A stretch of 22,538 nucleotides of DNA, taken from contig JAHFTN010000008.1 in assembly GCA_023269365.1 (NCBI GenBank), positions 1-22,538 of the forward strand, given 5' to 3'. Source of the stretch: Chlamydiota bacterium. GTDB taxonomy: Bacteria; Chlamydiota; Chlamydiia; Chlamydiales; Rhabdochlamydiaceae. The notes beneath the pieces are model-generated. The model was not told where the DNA came from. It ran no database searches and saw only the letters and a program-made list of their open reading frames with translations. The position numbers were made by a program, and so were the translations under genes. How positions within the stretch are numbered: position 1 is the first letter of the stretch; each line of letters opens with the position of its first letter. Below are positions 14,052 through 22,285 of this stretch, one piece after another.

Positions 14052-15338
14052 TCAGTTCATAGAATCGTTATGGAGAAGGGGTTTTCCCTTTTCGTAGGAG
14101 ACCTTTTTTGAAAAAATCCCCTCCGCCGTATACAAATAAGCAATCCCTTTGCCAGAGTCTACCTTGCTTACCGCTTTTTTATCTCCTTTTTTGTAATAGG
14201 AGCCTTTGAGAAGAAGGTCGTTCTCATACTCTTCTAACAGCATGAGCTCTCCATTTTTATACCAAGCAAAGCAGTTCCCCTGTTTTTTATTGTTGTGGAT
14301 CTCCCTTTGGCTCTCCGCTTGTCCGTTGGGATACCAGGTTTTCACTTGCCCCTCGATCCTGTCCTCATTCCAATGGATACATAATTTGGCACGAGGGGTC
14401 TCTTGTGCGGAATAGGGGAAATATTCCCACTCCTCTCCCTGCTTTTTCCCCTCTTTTAAGATATAAGAGATGTGAAGGGTCCCATCGGGGTTAAAATAGC
14501 TCACTTCCCCTTCCCCCCTCCCTTTTGTAATTGAGGAGAGACAGTAGAGTTTTCCTTCTTGGAACTGTGCCAGCTTCCCTTCCCCCTTTTCCACTTTGGC
14601 GATGCAGTTTCCCTCACGATCGAAATAGGAGGCTTCTTGGAGCAATCCTCCTTCAAAATGTTCCTCAGAGAGGAAAATTCCAGGAGCCCAGTAAGCCCTC
14701 GCTACGCCCTCTTTTTCTCCTTTGGCGTAGGGGATCTCTTCCAGGATATTTCCCTCTTCATCAAGGAGTTGATAGATCCCGTGGATTTCGCCCTGCGCAT
14801 AGGGGATCTTTTTTTGAAGTTTGCCATCGGGGAAGAAGTAGGAGGCCGTCTCTTCGAGCAGTCCTTTGTTGTAATGGAATTCGGCGATCTTTTGCCCCTG
14901 TTCGTTTTGAACCTGGCATAGCCCCTCAAAGACCCAGGAGGCTTGCGCTAACTCGTGGATGTCTGCCGTTCCTTCGATCACCTGCGTCTCAATTTTAAGC
15001 TGACCGTTGGGATGCCATTCTTGATAGAGGCCATGTGCTCTCCCATCCACAGCTTCTAAGTATTGGCACAGGCTACCGTTATCGTGGTAGCTAGTAATTT
15101 TAGAGGTGCTCTGCCCTGCAAGATTACGCCCGTAAATGCGCAACACTTTTTGAAACGGCTGGGGAGAGAGGAAGTTGGTATCTTTGAAAGAACAGAGCCT
15201 ATCTTTATTGCTAATCGTCTCTGTAAAACCGTTTCGATCGATAATCTGCATGCTCAAAATGGTTCCGCTTTTATCGGCACTCTGCTTAGGAGCGCAGCCA
15301 CAGAAACACAGAAGAACAATTACAGTAAGATACTTCAT
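14052..15338 (-). CDS. MORN_2-like repeat lipoprotein
   Basis: 428 aa. The N-terminus MKYLTVIVLLCFCGC is a lipoprotein signal with lipidated Cys about 15, though the lipobox is not typical. The rest is a run of degenerate ~20-25 residue repeats of the MORN_2 ('toxin-antitoxin system YwqK') type, each with a Tyr/Trp-x-x-(Asn/Asp)-Gly core: SYHDNGSL, EWHPNGQLKIE, YFFPDGKLQKK, YFNPDGTLHISY, WYPNGQAES and WYKNGELMLLEEY. Such proteins form extended beta-solenoid-like surfaces; their role in bacteria is poorly known. The start overlaps the stop of the GspM/PilO-like gene by 4 bp. By context it may be an envelope partner of the secretion- or pilus-like proteins encoded before it (inference). Confidence 0.87.
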   Translation of the reverse strand: MKYLTVIVLLCFCGCAPKQSADKSGTILSMQIIDRNGFTETISNKDRLCSFKDTNFLSPQPFQKVLRIYGRNLAGQSTSKITSYHDNGSLCQYLEAVDGRAHGLYQEWHPNGQLKIETQVIEGTADIHELAQASWVFEGLCQVQNEQGQKIAEFHYNKGLLEETASYFFPDGKLQKKIPYAQGEIHGIYQLLDEEGNILEEIPYAKGEKEGVARAYWAPGIFLSEEHFEGGLLQEASYFDREGNCIAKVEKGEGKLAQFQEGKLYCLSSITKGRGEGEVSYFNPDGTLHISYILKEGKKQGEEWEYFPYSAQETPRAKLCIHWNEDRIEGQVKTWYPNGQAESQREIHNNKKQGNCFAWYKNGELMLLEEYENDLLLKGSYYKKGDKKAVSKVDSGKGIAYLYTAEGIFSKKVSYEKGKPLLHNDSMN

Positions 15339-15949
15339 TCGACAGCCTCTCTTTTAATCAGTTGCATCGAGACGACAAAGATTTTCTCTTTGGCAAAGAG
15401 CTCTTTTTTGCAGAGAGTAAAATCTTTGATGATAAACAGGGGCCTTCCCTCTTTGGGGCCATAGGGCCAGATGGTGACCCCTTCGATTAGGCAAAGAAGT
15501 TTTTTTAAATCTTCTTCATTCATTTCGATCGGATGTTGTTGTTTTTCTTCCACTTCTCTAAACAGGGCATTTGTTCTGATCTGTTCTTCAGAAAAAGTCA
15601 AGCGGTTCTGCGTTGCTTTTAAAGAGAAAAGCCGTTTTGAGATCTGCTCATCTTCAGGATGCTCCCTTTGAAAGGCTTCAAGTTTTTTCATCTCAGGAAG
15701 AAGAAAGGTCAACGTTTCCACGTATTTGTCTAGATAGTGGGAATCGGGGTTTTTCAATGCGGAAAGAATCGCGGCTTCCTTATTTTCAAGAGCTAGATTT
15801 GAATCCATTTTTGCGTGGACCCTATAGAGCTCCCCTTCGAGTTCTTTTAAAGTTTGCATCCCTGAAAAAAAATGGGCAAGCGCAACAAAAAAAGGGAGTG
15901 GAGCTACCACTAACAAGATTCCGAGCAAGAGGTTTGAATACTTCTTCAT
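15335..15949 (-). CDS. Single-span membrane protein, GspM/PilO-like by context
   Basis: 204 aa. One N-terminal membrane segment at about 7-28 (LLLGILLVVAPLPFFVALAH) follows a short basic start MKKYSN. After it comes a long charged, probably coiled-coil region (about 33-145, rich in Leu/Glu/Lys) and a small C-terminal domain ending VSMQLIKREAVE. This architecture (short cytoplasmic tail, one span, coiled coil, small globular end) is that of GspM/PilO inner-membrane platform proteins, and the gene directly follows a GspL/PilM-N-like gene with a 4-bp overlap, as in those systems. Sequence identity alone does not prove this, so the name rests on architecture and order. Confidence 0.6.
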   Translation of the reverse strand: MKKYSNLLLGILLVVAPLPFFVALAHFFSGMQTLKELEGELYRVHAKMDSNLALENKEAAILSALKNPDSHYLDKYVETLTFLLPEMKKLEAFQREHPEDEQISKRLFSLKATQNRLTFSEEQIRTNALFREVEEKQQHPIEMNEEDLKKLLCLIEGVTIWPYGPKEGRPLFIIKDFTLCKKELFAKEKIFVVSMQLIKREAVE

Positions 15950-17325
15950 GGAGCATTCCTTCGCATTAATTCAAAAGAGGTGTGATATGTCTGATTCTGG
16001 GTCTGCCATTTGATCTCTTTTTTCTCATTTACGACGGCATCGCCTTTGAGGAGCGCCTCATGAAAATCCCTTGCTGCGCGAGGCGTTGTTGAAGAGATGT
16101 CGAGCTCTACTCGAGCTGTGTACGGAGAGGAGGTTTCTGCAATCTTTGGGTATTTAGTCAAGCTGTAATGAACCGATTGAATCTCGACCCCTTCTGCAGT
16201 TAAAGCGGGATGTGTACTCAAGTAACTTAAAAGATCACTTACCCGAGGCACATCAGCCATGAGGGGAAACGGAGTTTTTTTCCCCTTGTAGGAGTATTCC
16301 CATGAAGCTAGCGTTTGGGAGATCCCCTCGACAGAATGGATGTTTTTAGCCTGGGGCAGGTAGGTGAGCAGCTTTTCTCTCAAGACATTTTCTTTTTGTT
16401 TTAAAGAAAAAGATCCCAAAACACTCATCAAAAGAGCCGCACTTAGGCAGGCGATGGCATATAGAATTGCCCCCTTCTTTCTTTTCTTAATCGTATGGGG
16501 TTGTAAGAGTTGTTTTTGGCAAAACTGCAACGAGTTACCATCTTGTGCACAAGCATCGAGTCCTAGCCCAATGGGAAGGGCAAAGGGCCCATAAGTGGGA
16601 TTTGTTATGCAAAGCTGTTTTCCTAAAAAGACTTTGCCTATTTCTAAAATCGCCTCATGTTCTCCTGTAAGCAACCAAGGGGTGTTCTCATCTGCAACTC
16701 CCTTTTGCGTAAGGAACAGCAGAAACTGCTCCGCAACTCCCTTTTGCATTTTAAGCGTTTGAGAGAGGATGAGTTCTCCTTCTTCGACAAGGGAGCAAGA
16801 AATTTGACTCTCTCTACAATCAAAGCAGAGAAGTTTTTTTTCGTGGGGAAATTGCCAATGCGCAAAGCGCACAAGGGCCATCGGTGCGCACGAAACTGTG
16901 TCGGGCTCGATGTTGAGTTGCTCAAGTAATCTAAGATGGGAGAGGAGTTTTTCTTGTACTGTTGCGATGATCGTAACAGAGGTCATCTGTTTCCCAAGGC
17001 ATTTAAGCTGCGCACATACAATTGGTTGCTCAGGGGTAAAGGGGATTAACGACTCGAGTTGAAAAGGAAGGATTTTTAAAATTTTGCCTCGATCGGTAAG
17101 GGGCAAATGGAGTTTTCTGATAAAAATATCTTCGCTTCCCAGTCCCGAAACAAGATGAACCGATTTTCCCGTATGAAAAGGGGAGAGATTGTAAAACAGT
17201 TTTACATGATCTTGCTCGTAAAGAAACGTATGCAAAGACTCAATTGCAACTTCCTCTTTTTCTTTCTTTAAGATGGCAACTTGAAACCCTTTTTCTTCAA
17301 GGGCAATTCCGATATAAAACAGCAT
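15946..17325 (-). CDS. GspL/PilM-PilN-like inner-membrane platform protein
   Basis: 459 aa. Residues 1-260 look like the actin-like (ASKHA) domain of PilM/GspL: GIALEEKGFQVAIL at the start, KILKILPFQLESLIPFTPEQ at 81-100 (the typical 'LPFELExxIP' block), then LCFDCRESQISCSLVEEGEL at 165-184 as a second phosphate-loop-like strand pair. A basic stretch KKRKK (280-284) precedes one membrane segment (about 285-305). A periplasmic coiled coil and a ferredoxin-like C-terminal part follow, as in GspL or a PilM-PilN fusion. The ATG at 17325 has the strong site GGGAGGA. It is the first gene of the operon. Chlamydiae keep a reduced type II secretion/type IV pilus-like set elsewhere (from memory); this could be its L/M pair. 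Confidence 0.7.
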   Translation of the reverse strand: MLFYIGIALEEKGFQVAILKKEKEEVAIESLHTFLYEQDHVKLFYNLSPFHTGKSVHLVSGLGSEDIFIRKLHLPLTDRGKILKILPFQLESLIPFTPEQPIVCAQLKCLGKQMTSVTIIATVQEKLLSHLRLLEQLNIEPDTVSCAPMALVRFAHWQFPHEKKLLCFDCRESQISCSLVEEGELILSQTLKMQKGVAEQFLLFLTQKGVADENTPWLLTGEHEAILEIGKVFLGKQLCITNPTYGPFALPIGLGLDACAQDGNSLQFCQKQLLQPHTIKKRKKGAILYAIACLSAALLMSVLGSFSLKQKENVLREKLLTYLPQAKNIHSVEGISQTLASWEYSYKGKKTPFPLMADVPRVSDLLSYLSTHPALTAEGVEIQSVHYSLTKYPKIAETSSPYTARVELDISSTTPRAARDFHEALLKGDAVVNEKKEIKWQTQNQTYHTSFELMRRNAP

Positions 17326-17399
17326 AGAAATTCCTCCCAGCTACTTTACCTAATTTAAACGAAAACCTCTTGTAAAAAATATTCTTCACATCTTTTCAT

Positions 17400-17428
17400 T
17401 TGATTCCTCTCTCAATAGAGACTAGAAT
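17400..17428 (+). promoter_or_regulatory. Candidate sigma-70-type promoter of the yggT-dus pair
   Basis: TTGATT (17400-17405) is followed after exactly 17 bp by TAGAAT (17423-17428), matching the consensus at 4 of 6 and 5 of 6. The -10 box ends about 18 bp before the first yggT ATG (17447), so the leader would be short. Confidence 0.5.
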
Positions 17429-17446
17429 AGTCCCACAAATTTTGGG

Positions 17447-17713
17447 ATGTTTATGCGCATACTATTAGCTAACGCAATCCATTGGGCATTTTTCACCTAT
17501 ACCCTTTTGTTGATGGTGCGGATTGTGGGCTCCTGGTTCCCCTTCTTTGCAAGGCACAGGCTGATGTATTTTGTAGCCTTTTACGTCGATCCCTATCTCA
17601 ACATCTTTCGGCGGATCATCCCTCCCATCGGCGGAACACTGGACCTAAGTCCTCTTTTGGCTTTTTTTGCCCTTCAGATCGCAGAAAACGTTCTCCTCTA
17701 CTTTTTGCTTTGA
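17447..17713 (+). CDS. YggT family integral membrane protein
   Basis: 88 aa with two hydrophobic segments, about 4-27 and 65-88, joined by a loop that holds the family mark DPYLNIFRRIIPPIGGTLDL at 48-67 (YggT proteins have 'FRRxIPPxGGxDxSP'). YggT proteins are small inner-membrane proteins of uncertain role, linked to osmotic tolerance and cell division. An ATG at 17453 (MRILLANAIH) is an alternative start with GGGA six bases upstream. It is probably transcribed together with the dus gene 9 bp downstream. Confidence 0.9.
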   Translation: MFMRILLANAIHWAFFTYTLLLMVRIVGSWFPFFARHRLMYFVAFYVDPYLNIFRRIIPPIGGTLDLSPLLAFFALQIAENVLLYFLL

Positions 17714-17722
17714 GTCGTTTTC

Positions 17723-18760
17723 ATGCTAAAAAAACCTTTTACTCTGGGCAAAATAACGCTTCCTTCCAACATTTTCTGCGCTCCTCTTGCAGGATGTTCT
17801 GACCTCCCTTTCCGGCGGATGACGGCCAAATATAAGCCAGGGTTGATCTATTGTGAGATGGTCAAGATGGATGCTCTGATCCGTCATGACCCCAATACAT
17901 ACCGTCTACTAGATTACGAGGGGGGGATGCATCCGATCGGTGCACAGCTGTGTGGAAGTAAACCTGAACTTGCCGGCCCCTGCGCAAAAATTTTAGAAAA
18001 TTTAGGGTTTGACATTATCGACCTAAATTGTGGATGCCCCGTAGACAAAGTGACAAAAGATGGGAGTGGCTCCGGTCTTCTCAAGTCGCTCGATCTGCTC
18101 GGCTCTCTTGTTTCCAATATAGTCGCTGCTGTCAAAGTTCCTGTAACAGTGAAAATTCGCGCGGGATGGGATGCTCAGCACATCATCACTCAAGAAGCGA
18201 CCCGCATTGTAGAGGCAGCAGGGGCATCGGCTCTTTGCATCCACGGAAGAACGCGCGCTCAGGGCTATCAGGGGGCCGCCAATTGGGAATTTATCCGCGA
18301 GTGCAAGCAAGCCTCCAAGCAGATGCCCATCATCGGCAACGGAGACCTCTTTGACCCCGAAAACGTCAAAAAAATGTTTGAATTTACAGGATGCGATGCC
18401 GTCCTCTTAGCTCGCGGCACCATGGGAAAGCCGTGGCTCATTGAAGATATTTATCGCTACTTTTCCAATAAAGCCCCCCTTATCCGTTCTGGTCTAGAAT
18501 ACCGAGACATCCTCCTAGAGCACCTCGACCATATCCTCTCCTACCAAAACGAGAGAAGGGCTCTACTGGACTTGCGCCGCGTAGGTTGTTGGTTCTTAAA
18601 GGGGGGCAAGGGGATGCGCCACTTAAGGGAGGCTCTGAACCGCTCAAGCGCTCCTCTCGAAGTCAGACGTATGATCGAGGCCTACCCTTGGAGCGAGACC
18701 GATTTCTCTGATACCCGTCCTCAGGAAGAAGAATGTTGCTCTTCGAGCGCGCATCAATAA
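17723..18760 (+). CDS. dusB: tRNA-dihydrouridine synthase, DusB type
   Basis: An FMN enzyme that reduces uridines in the tRNA D-loop. The 345-aa product has CAPLAGCSDLPFRR at 19-32, GAQLCGSKPE at about 73, DLNCGCPVDKV with the catalytic Cys (C105), KDGSGSGLL at 112-120, VKIRAGW with the conserved Lys/Arg, IHGRTRAQGYQGAANW, IGNGDLFDPE and the FMN-phosphate site LLARGTMGKPWL. This matches the DusB/NifR3 order. The C-terminus ends with a Glu/Cys/Ser-rich tail (EEECCSSSAHQ) not typical of the family. It lies 9 bp after yggT. Confidence 0.95.
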   Translation: MLKKPFTLGKITLPSNIFCAPLAGCSDLPFRRMTAKYKPGLIYCEMVKMDALIRHDPNTYRLLDYEGGMHPIGAQLCGSKPELAGPCAKILENLGFDIIDLNCGCPVDKVTKDGSGSGLLKSLDLLGSLVSNIVAAVKVPVTVKIRAGWDAQHIITQEATRIVEAAGASALCIHGRTRAQGYQGAANWEFIRECKQASKQMPIIGNGDLFDPENVKKMFEFTGCDAVLLARGTMGKPWLIEDIYRYFSNKAPLIRSGLEYRDILLEHLDHILSYQNERRALLDLRRVGCWFLKGGKGMRHLREALNRSSAPLEVRRMIEAYPWSETDFSDTRPQEEECCSSSAHQ

Positions 18761-18852
18761 ACAATTTAAAATGTTTTCAGGCGATTTAAATGAGTTCATT
18801 TTGGTATCATATGCCCATCATTAATGCATTTGTTATGTGATAGAGTGGTTTT

Positions 18853-20493
18853 ATGTCGGTTTCTTTATTTTTTAAAAATTCATACGCACTACAAAGGAAT
18901 GTTTTTCTTGATATTGGTTTTCCTGGTTTTCCTGGTATTCCAATTAAAATAGAAGTGTTTTGTGAGGAGAGAATCTTTGTTCCTGTTGAGAATTTTTCAC
19001 AGAAAAAAGACGGTTGCGCGATTTGTCAAGAAGAGGATGAAAAGCCAATCGATTGCACTTTTTGTGGAAATCATTGGTATCATCAATCTTGCACAAGCAA
19101 GTGGGGCGTTAAAAAATTAACTGAGCTTTTTTTTGAAAAAGTGGATTACAGAGGGCTTTTCTGCGAATGGAGAGAAGTTCGCTCTTTTTCCTTAAAAATT
19201 CCTAGAGAAGCGCTTCCTAATTGTCCTGAGTGTCGAAGTTGTCCAGAAACAACATTTAAGATTACTGTTACTGACCTTACTGTTACTGGTCGTATTAGGG
19301 CTCAAGCATCAATTAATGCTGTCATTGTGGACTCTCCCCTCACAGAAGAACAAATCCCTCTTACCACAAGATTACGAGAGCCTGCCCTTTCCACAAGTGA
19401 TTCTAATGAGGAAAGACAAATTCTTTCTAGAGGCGAAGCTCTAGGACGAAGAAACGAATTTCTAGGAAGAAGGCCTCCCGTTTTACCTCCTCGTCCTGCC
19501 CTCATTTTCCAAACGCCAGCTCCTCCCGCTGCACAAGGAGCGCCTTTTGACCATCTTAACGAATTTCGCGAAGCTTGCGACAAATTTTACACAGTTTACA
19601 ATGTGGCGCAAGCTGGGCTAAGTTATTTGCAGAAGTACCACGAGCTTGCAGCGATGATTTTTAAAATCCAAAAGGTTTTAATCGTTGTAGATATTATTGG
19701 GCTGGGATGCACTGTGTATTCTTTATATGGTAGCATTAGAAAAAAGATGCATAATGTCAGTGCCAAAAAAATGGTGGTTCTGTCCATCATAAGTGCAGTT
19801 GCTCTAGCAGCCATATCTTATGGGGCTGTTTTAGGAATACAAACCTATTTCAAACCCTCTTTTAATCCAGCGGAAATTCTGAGCGGCTTGGATATTTCTG
19901 CTGAAAAATTGAAAGGGATCAATCTTAGCTGGGATGCGCCCTTTATTCAGACGGCGATGCAGTGTTTGTATGTGAGTCGGATTGTCGCGACTTTTACTTC
20001 TGTCTTTTTCTCAAAGAATCCCAAACTTTGTATGGTGAGTGCATTGTCTCAAACCTTCAGTCTATTTAGAATTTCACAATTGCGATGGCTCAAGCTTGAG
20101 CAGACTTTAGAGGGGGGATTTCCTGCATTTTGGAGTTGGGAAGGATTGACGACTAATAGGATACAATTAAAACATGTTATAACAAAAGCGACGTGCATGA
20201 TCCACCCCTCTTGCACCAAAGAAGCCTCTCATCTGCAAGCTGCTGTGCAGTCGATATATAAATATGTTGACACACTTTTTAAAAAAGAATCTTTGAAGCC
20301 TTATTGGAGAGTTCGCTTTCGAGATGGAATTGAAGTGGGTAGAACTCTTTATTATGAAGTAGTTGTTTCTGGTCACGCCCCAGATCCTTGCGCCTGTACT
20401 CTTCCTATCAAATTGGTTGAACTGACAATGAAGGCCGTTGATATATATCATGGAGCAACGCGAGTTGAAATAGCCTACTCTGCAGCAAGTTGA
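18853..20493 (+). CDS. RING-finger protein with two-helix membrane hairpin, candidate host-directed E3 ubiquitin ligase
   Basis: 546 aa. The zinc ligands follow a RING-H2 pattern: C55-AI-C58 opening (CAICQEE), then CGNHWYHQSCTSKW (C71, H74, H77, C80), and LPNCPECR (C124, C127) as the last pair, with C68 also available. The 43-residue spacer before the last pair is long for RING. A Pro-rich stretch (RRPPVLPPRPALIFQTPAPP, 206-225) follows, then a helical region and two hydrophobic helices at about 274-293 and 307-330 separated by a basic turn (SIRKKMHNVSAKK). Such a hairpin is typical of chlamydial inclusion-membrane (Inc) proteins. RING domains recruit E2 enzymes, and bacteria have no ubiquitin, so action on host ubiquitin is the simplest reading (inference). 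The C-terminal ~210 residues are not recognised. The gene stands alone, with 92 bp before it. Confidence 0.82.
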   Translation: MSVSLFFKNSYALQRNVFLDIGFPGFPGIPIKIEVFCEERIFVPVENFSQKKDGCAICQEEDEKPIDCTFCGNHWYHQSCTSKWGVKKLTELFFEKVDYRGLFCEWREVRSFSLKIPREALPNCPECRSCPETTFKITVTDLTVTGRIRAQASINAVIVDSPLTEEQIPLTTRLREPALSTSDSNEERQILSRGEALGRRNEFLGRRPPVLPPRPALIFQTPAPPAAQGAPFDHLNEFREACDKFYTVYNVAQAGLSYLQKYHELAAMIFKIQKVLIVVDIIGLGCTVYSLYGSIRKKMHNVSAKKMVVLSIISAVALAAISYGAVLGIQTYFKPSFNPAEILSGLDISAEKLKGINLSWDAPFIQTAMQCLYVSRIVATFTSVFFSKNPKLCMVSALSQTFSLFRISQLRWLKLEQTLEGGFPAFWSWEGLTTNRIQLKHVITKATCMIHPSCTKEASHLQAAVQSIYKYVDTLFKKESLKPYWRVRFRDGIEVGRTLYYEVVVSGHAPDPCACTLPIKLVELTMKAVDIYHGATRVEIAYSAAS

Positions 20494-20553
20494 ACTATTC
20501 TAAAAATCTTATAAACTGGTACAGTGTGACTCACTCACAATAAAGGAGCACTT

Positions 20554-21126
20554 ATGCTAACGCAAGTTGCAAGTCCGTATGGAATTTTCTCAGAAAGACA
20601 CTCCTGGATAAAGGATTTTTTACTTGTCGCCATGGGAAGCCTTCTCATCACCCTTTGTGCGCCGCTTGCCATTAAACTTCCCTTTACTCCTGTCCCCCTC
20701 GTTCTCTCTTCTCATGTGTGTTTAGCTTTGGGGGTGCTTCTTGGAAGAAATCGAGCTGCGCTCTCTGTGCTAACTTACCTAGCTCAAGGGGCTATGGGGC
20801 TTCCCGTTTTTGCTTTGGGCGCCTCTGGCTTTTTGCACCTCCTAGGACCAAAAGGGGGGTATCTATTCGGCTGGGTAGCTGCCGCCTATCTCGTAGGGTA
20901 TCTCTTTGAAAAGATGAAAGACAAAACGCCACTCAAGATTTTATACATCCTATTTGCCGGAAATGCGGTTGTATTCCTATTGGGAGTGCCCCAGCTGGCC
21001 CTCTTCATCGGATTTAAAGCGGCGCTCCTGCTAGGAGCTGTCCCCTTTCTTATTGGGGACGCCTTAAAATCGCTCTTGATCCTTCAGGGGCTATTCGTTA
21101 AGAAATCTCTCTTCAAAAATCTTTAG
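20554..21126 (+). CDS. bioY: Biotin transporter BioY (ECF S component)
   Basis: 190 aa, about six membrane segments. The family block KLPFTPVPLVLSSHVCLALG at about 41-60 (BioY: 'IPFTPVPxTxQT...'), GLPVFA at 81-86 and LGPKGGYLFGW at 96-106 identify it. It captures biotin at the inner membrane; the shared ECF energising genes are not nearby, and BioY alone can support some uptake (family knowledge). AAAGGAG sits upstream of the ATG. I looked for a BirA-type operator (TTGTAAAC-like palindrome) in the 60 bp before it and saw none. The 3' end overlaps the convergent yacP-like gene by 36 bp. Confidence 0.95.
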   Translation: MLTQVASPYGIFSERHSWIKDFLLVAMGSLLITLCAPLAIKLPFTPVPLVLSSHVCLALGVLLGRNRAALSVLTYLAQGAMGLPVFALGASGFLHLLGPKGGYLFGWVAAAYLVGYLFEKMKDKTPLKILYILFAGNAVVFLLGVPQLALFIGFKAALLLGAVPFLIGDALKSLLILQGLFVKKSLFKNL

Positions 21127-21576
21127 AAGCCGCTTGAGCTCCCCATCAGAGATTTGAAACTCTCTTGGGGGCTTTGCCTCTCGTCGCTTTTTTTTCTTTT
21201 TTTTCATGAGAAAAAAAAGGAATGCATCGAGGGTTTTGATGTGTGCTTTATGTAAGTTACAGCGCCCTGTAAGTTCTCTATCATTAGAAACTACAGTAAG
21301 TCTTGCAGGATGGGGCGCTTGCATCACCTCTTGTAAAATATACTGGTCAGCAGTTTGATTTTTAGGGGTGTATACGATCTCCACAGCATCGAAGTGACCC
21401 CTTGTTGCTAAAGAGGGAGGCACTGCGGCCCCATCAAAAACAAGAGTGATTTGCAATTTTAGAAGAAGGGCTTCTCTATTTATCTCCTCGATGAGATGTT
21501 GTCGCTTTTGCTCAAGTTTTCCCTGTTTTTTCGAGAAGCAAAAAAGAAGGTTATATGCATCAATGAGATAATGCAT
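21091..21576 (-). CDS. NYN/PIN-like endoribonuclease, YacP (Rae1) family
   Basis: 161 aa. The PIN-like acidic set is visible: LIDAYN (D6), LVFDGAA (D48), QTADQYI (D77) and VVSNDRELT (D99), matching the YacP order. In Bacillus the family member Rae1 cuts mRNA on the ribosome (family knowledge). A run of six Lys then two Arg (125-132) follows the domain and is encoded by A8-G-A8, a slippage-prone tract. The start at 21576 overlaps the end of rdgB by 17 bp, so translation is probably coupled to it. Confidence 0.85.
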   Translation of the reverse strand: MHYLIDAYNLLFCFSKKQGKLEQKRQHLIEEINREALLLKLQITLVFDGAAVPPSLATRGHFDAVEIVYTPKNQTADQYILQEVMQAPHPARLTVVSNDRELTGRCNLHKAHIKTLDAFLFFLMKKKKKKRREAKPPREFQISDGELKRLLKIFEERFLNE

Positions 21577-22174
21577 GCTGCGCTAGGATAGATTCTAGGG
21601 TGGGCTGAAGTTTATCAAGCGCTTTTCTGCGGTGGGAGATTCTGTTTTTTGTGGCTTCGTCGATCTCTGCGAAGGTCTTTCCATACTCATGTTTCAAAAA
21701 GAGTGCATCGTACCCAAAGCCAAAACTGCCCCTTTCTTTTTCTGTGATGACCCCTTCAGAGATTCCCTTTGCTGTTTTGATGACCCCCTGTGGCGAGGCG
21801 ATGGCGATCCAGCATTCGAAATAAGCTTGCCTATGGGCATCTTGCAGAGAGCTCATCTCGTGCAAAAGCTTTTTCCTATTGTCCTTGTCGGTGGCGTTTT
21901 CTCCTGCGTACCGACGGGAAAAGACGCCAGGTGCATTTTGTAGCGCGGGGACAACGAGGCCCGAGTCATCGGCAATAGCCCATTTTCCAAGAGCTTTTGC
22001 GACGTGTTCTGCTTTGAGGATGGCGTTCTCCTCAAAGGTAGTCCCCGTTTCTGGCAAAGGAGCGTATTGAGGAAAATCGATGAGGCTCAGCAAGTCGAAA
22101 TTGCCCATCTTCTTCAAGATAGCGCGAAACTCTCTGATCTTATGAACGTTGTGACTAGCAATGATAAGTTCCAT
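21560..22174 (-). CDS. rdgB: dITP/XTP pyrophosphatase (RdgB/HAM1 family)
   Basis: Hydrolyses non-canonical purine triphosphates (ITP, dITP, XTP) to keep them out of nucleic acids. Starting at the ATG at 22174 the product is 204 aa and begins MELIIASHNVHKIREF, the usual HAM1 N-terminus with the (T/S)xNxxKxxE motif (S7, N9, K12, E15). FEENA at 47-51, ADDSGL at 68-73, the SFGFGYDALF substrate loop and KNRISHRRKA near the C-terminus complete the signature. The open frame continues 24 codons upstream, but that part is not homologous. The ribosome site is weak (AAGAGG about 12 bases upstream). First gene of a two-gene unit with the yacP-like gene. Confidence 0.95.
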   Translation of the reverse strand: MELIIASHNVHKIREFRAILKKMGNFDLLSLIDFPQYAPLPETGTTFEENAILKAEHVAKALGKWAIADDSGLVVPALQNAPGVFSRRYAGENATDKDNRKKLLHEMSSLQDAHRQAYFECWIAIASPQGVIKTAKGISEGVITEKERGSFGFGYDALFLKHEYGKTFAEIDEATKNRISHRRKALDKLQPTLESILAQHALSH

Positions 22175-22285
22175 ACTGACCAGAATGCCTCTTGCGGAAT
22201 TTCCTGTCGAGATTCTTATGTGTATCCCCCAAGAAAAAAATAACAAGATGAGGGAGTTGCAAAACTCGCGTTGCGGGTCAAAAGG

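Noticed and set aside
14531..14998. 155-codon plus-strand ORF
   Set aside because: It lies fully antisense to the well-supported MORN_2-like lipoprotein gene; its Arg/Pro-rich translation is typical of a shadow frame.
19015..19236. PHD finger instead of RING in the 546-aa protein
   Set aside because: C-x2-C...C-x2-C-x5-H-x2-C...C-x2-C also fits PHD spacing, but the CAIC opening, the H-x2-H-x2-C-x3-W motif and the CPECR ending are more typical of RING-H2. Not fully excluded.
20494..20553. BirA operator or biotin-linked regulatory site before bioY
   Set aside because: No TTGTAAAC-like dyad with the expected spacing is present; only a short GTGACTCAC-type sequence is seen.
22175..22246. Longer start for rdgB giving 228 aa
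   Set aside because: The extra 24 residues have no counterpart at the HAM1 N-terminus; MELIIASHN at 22174 matches the family start.
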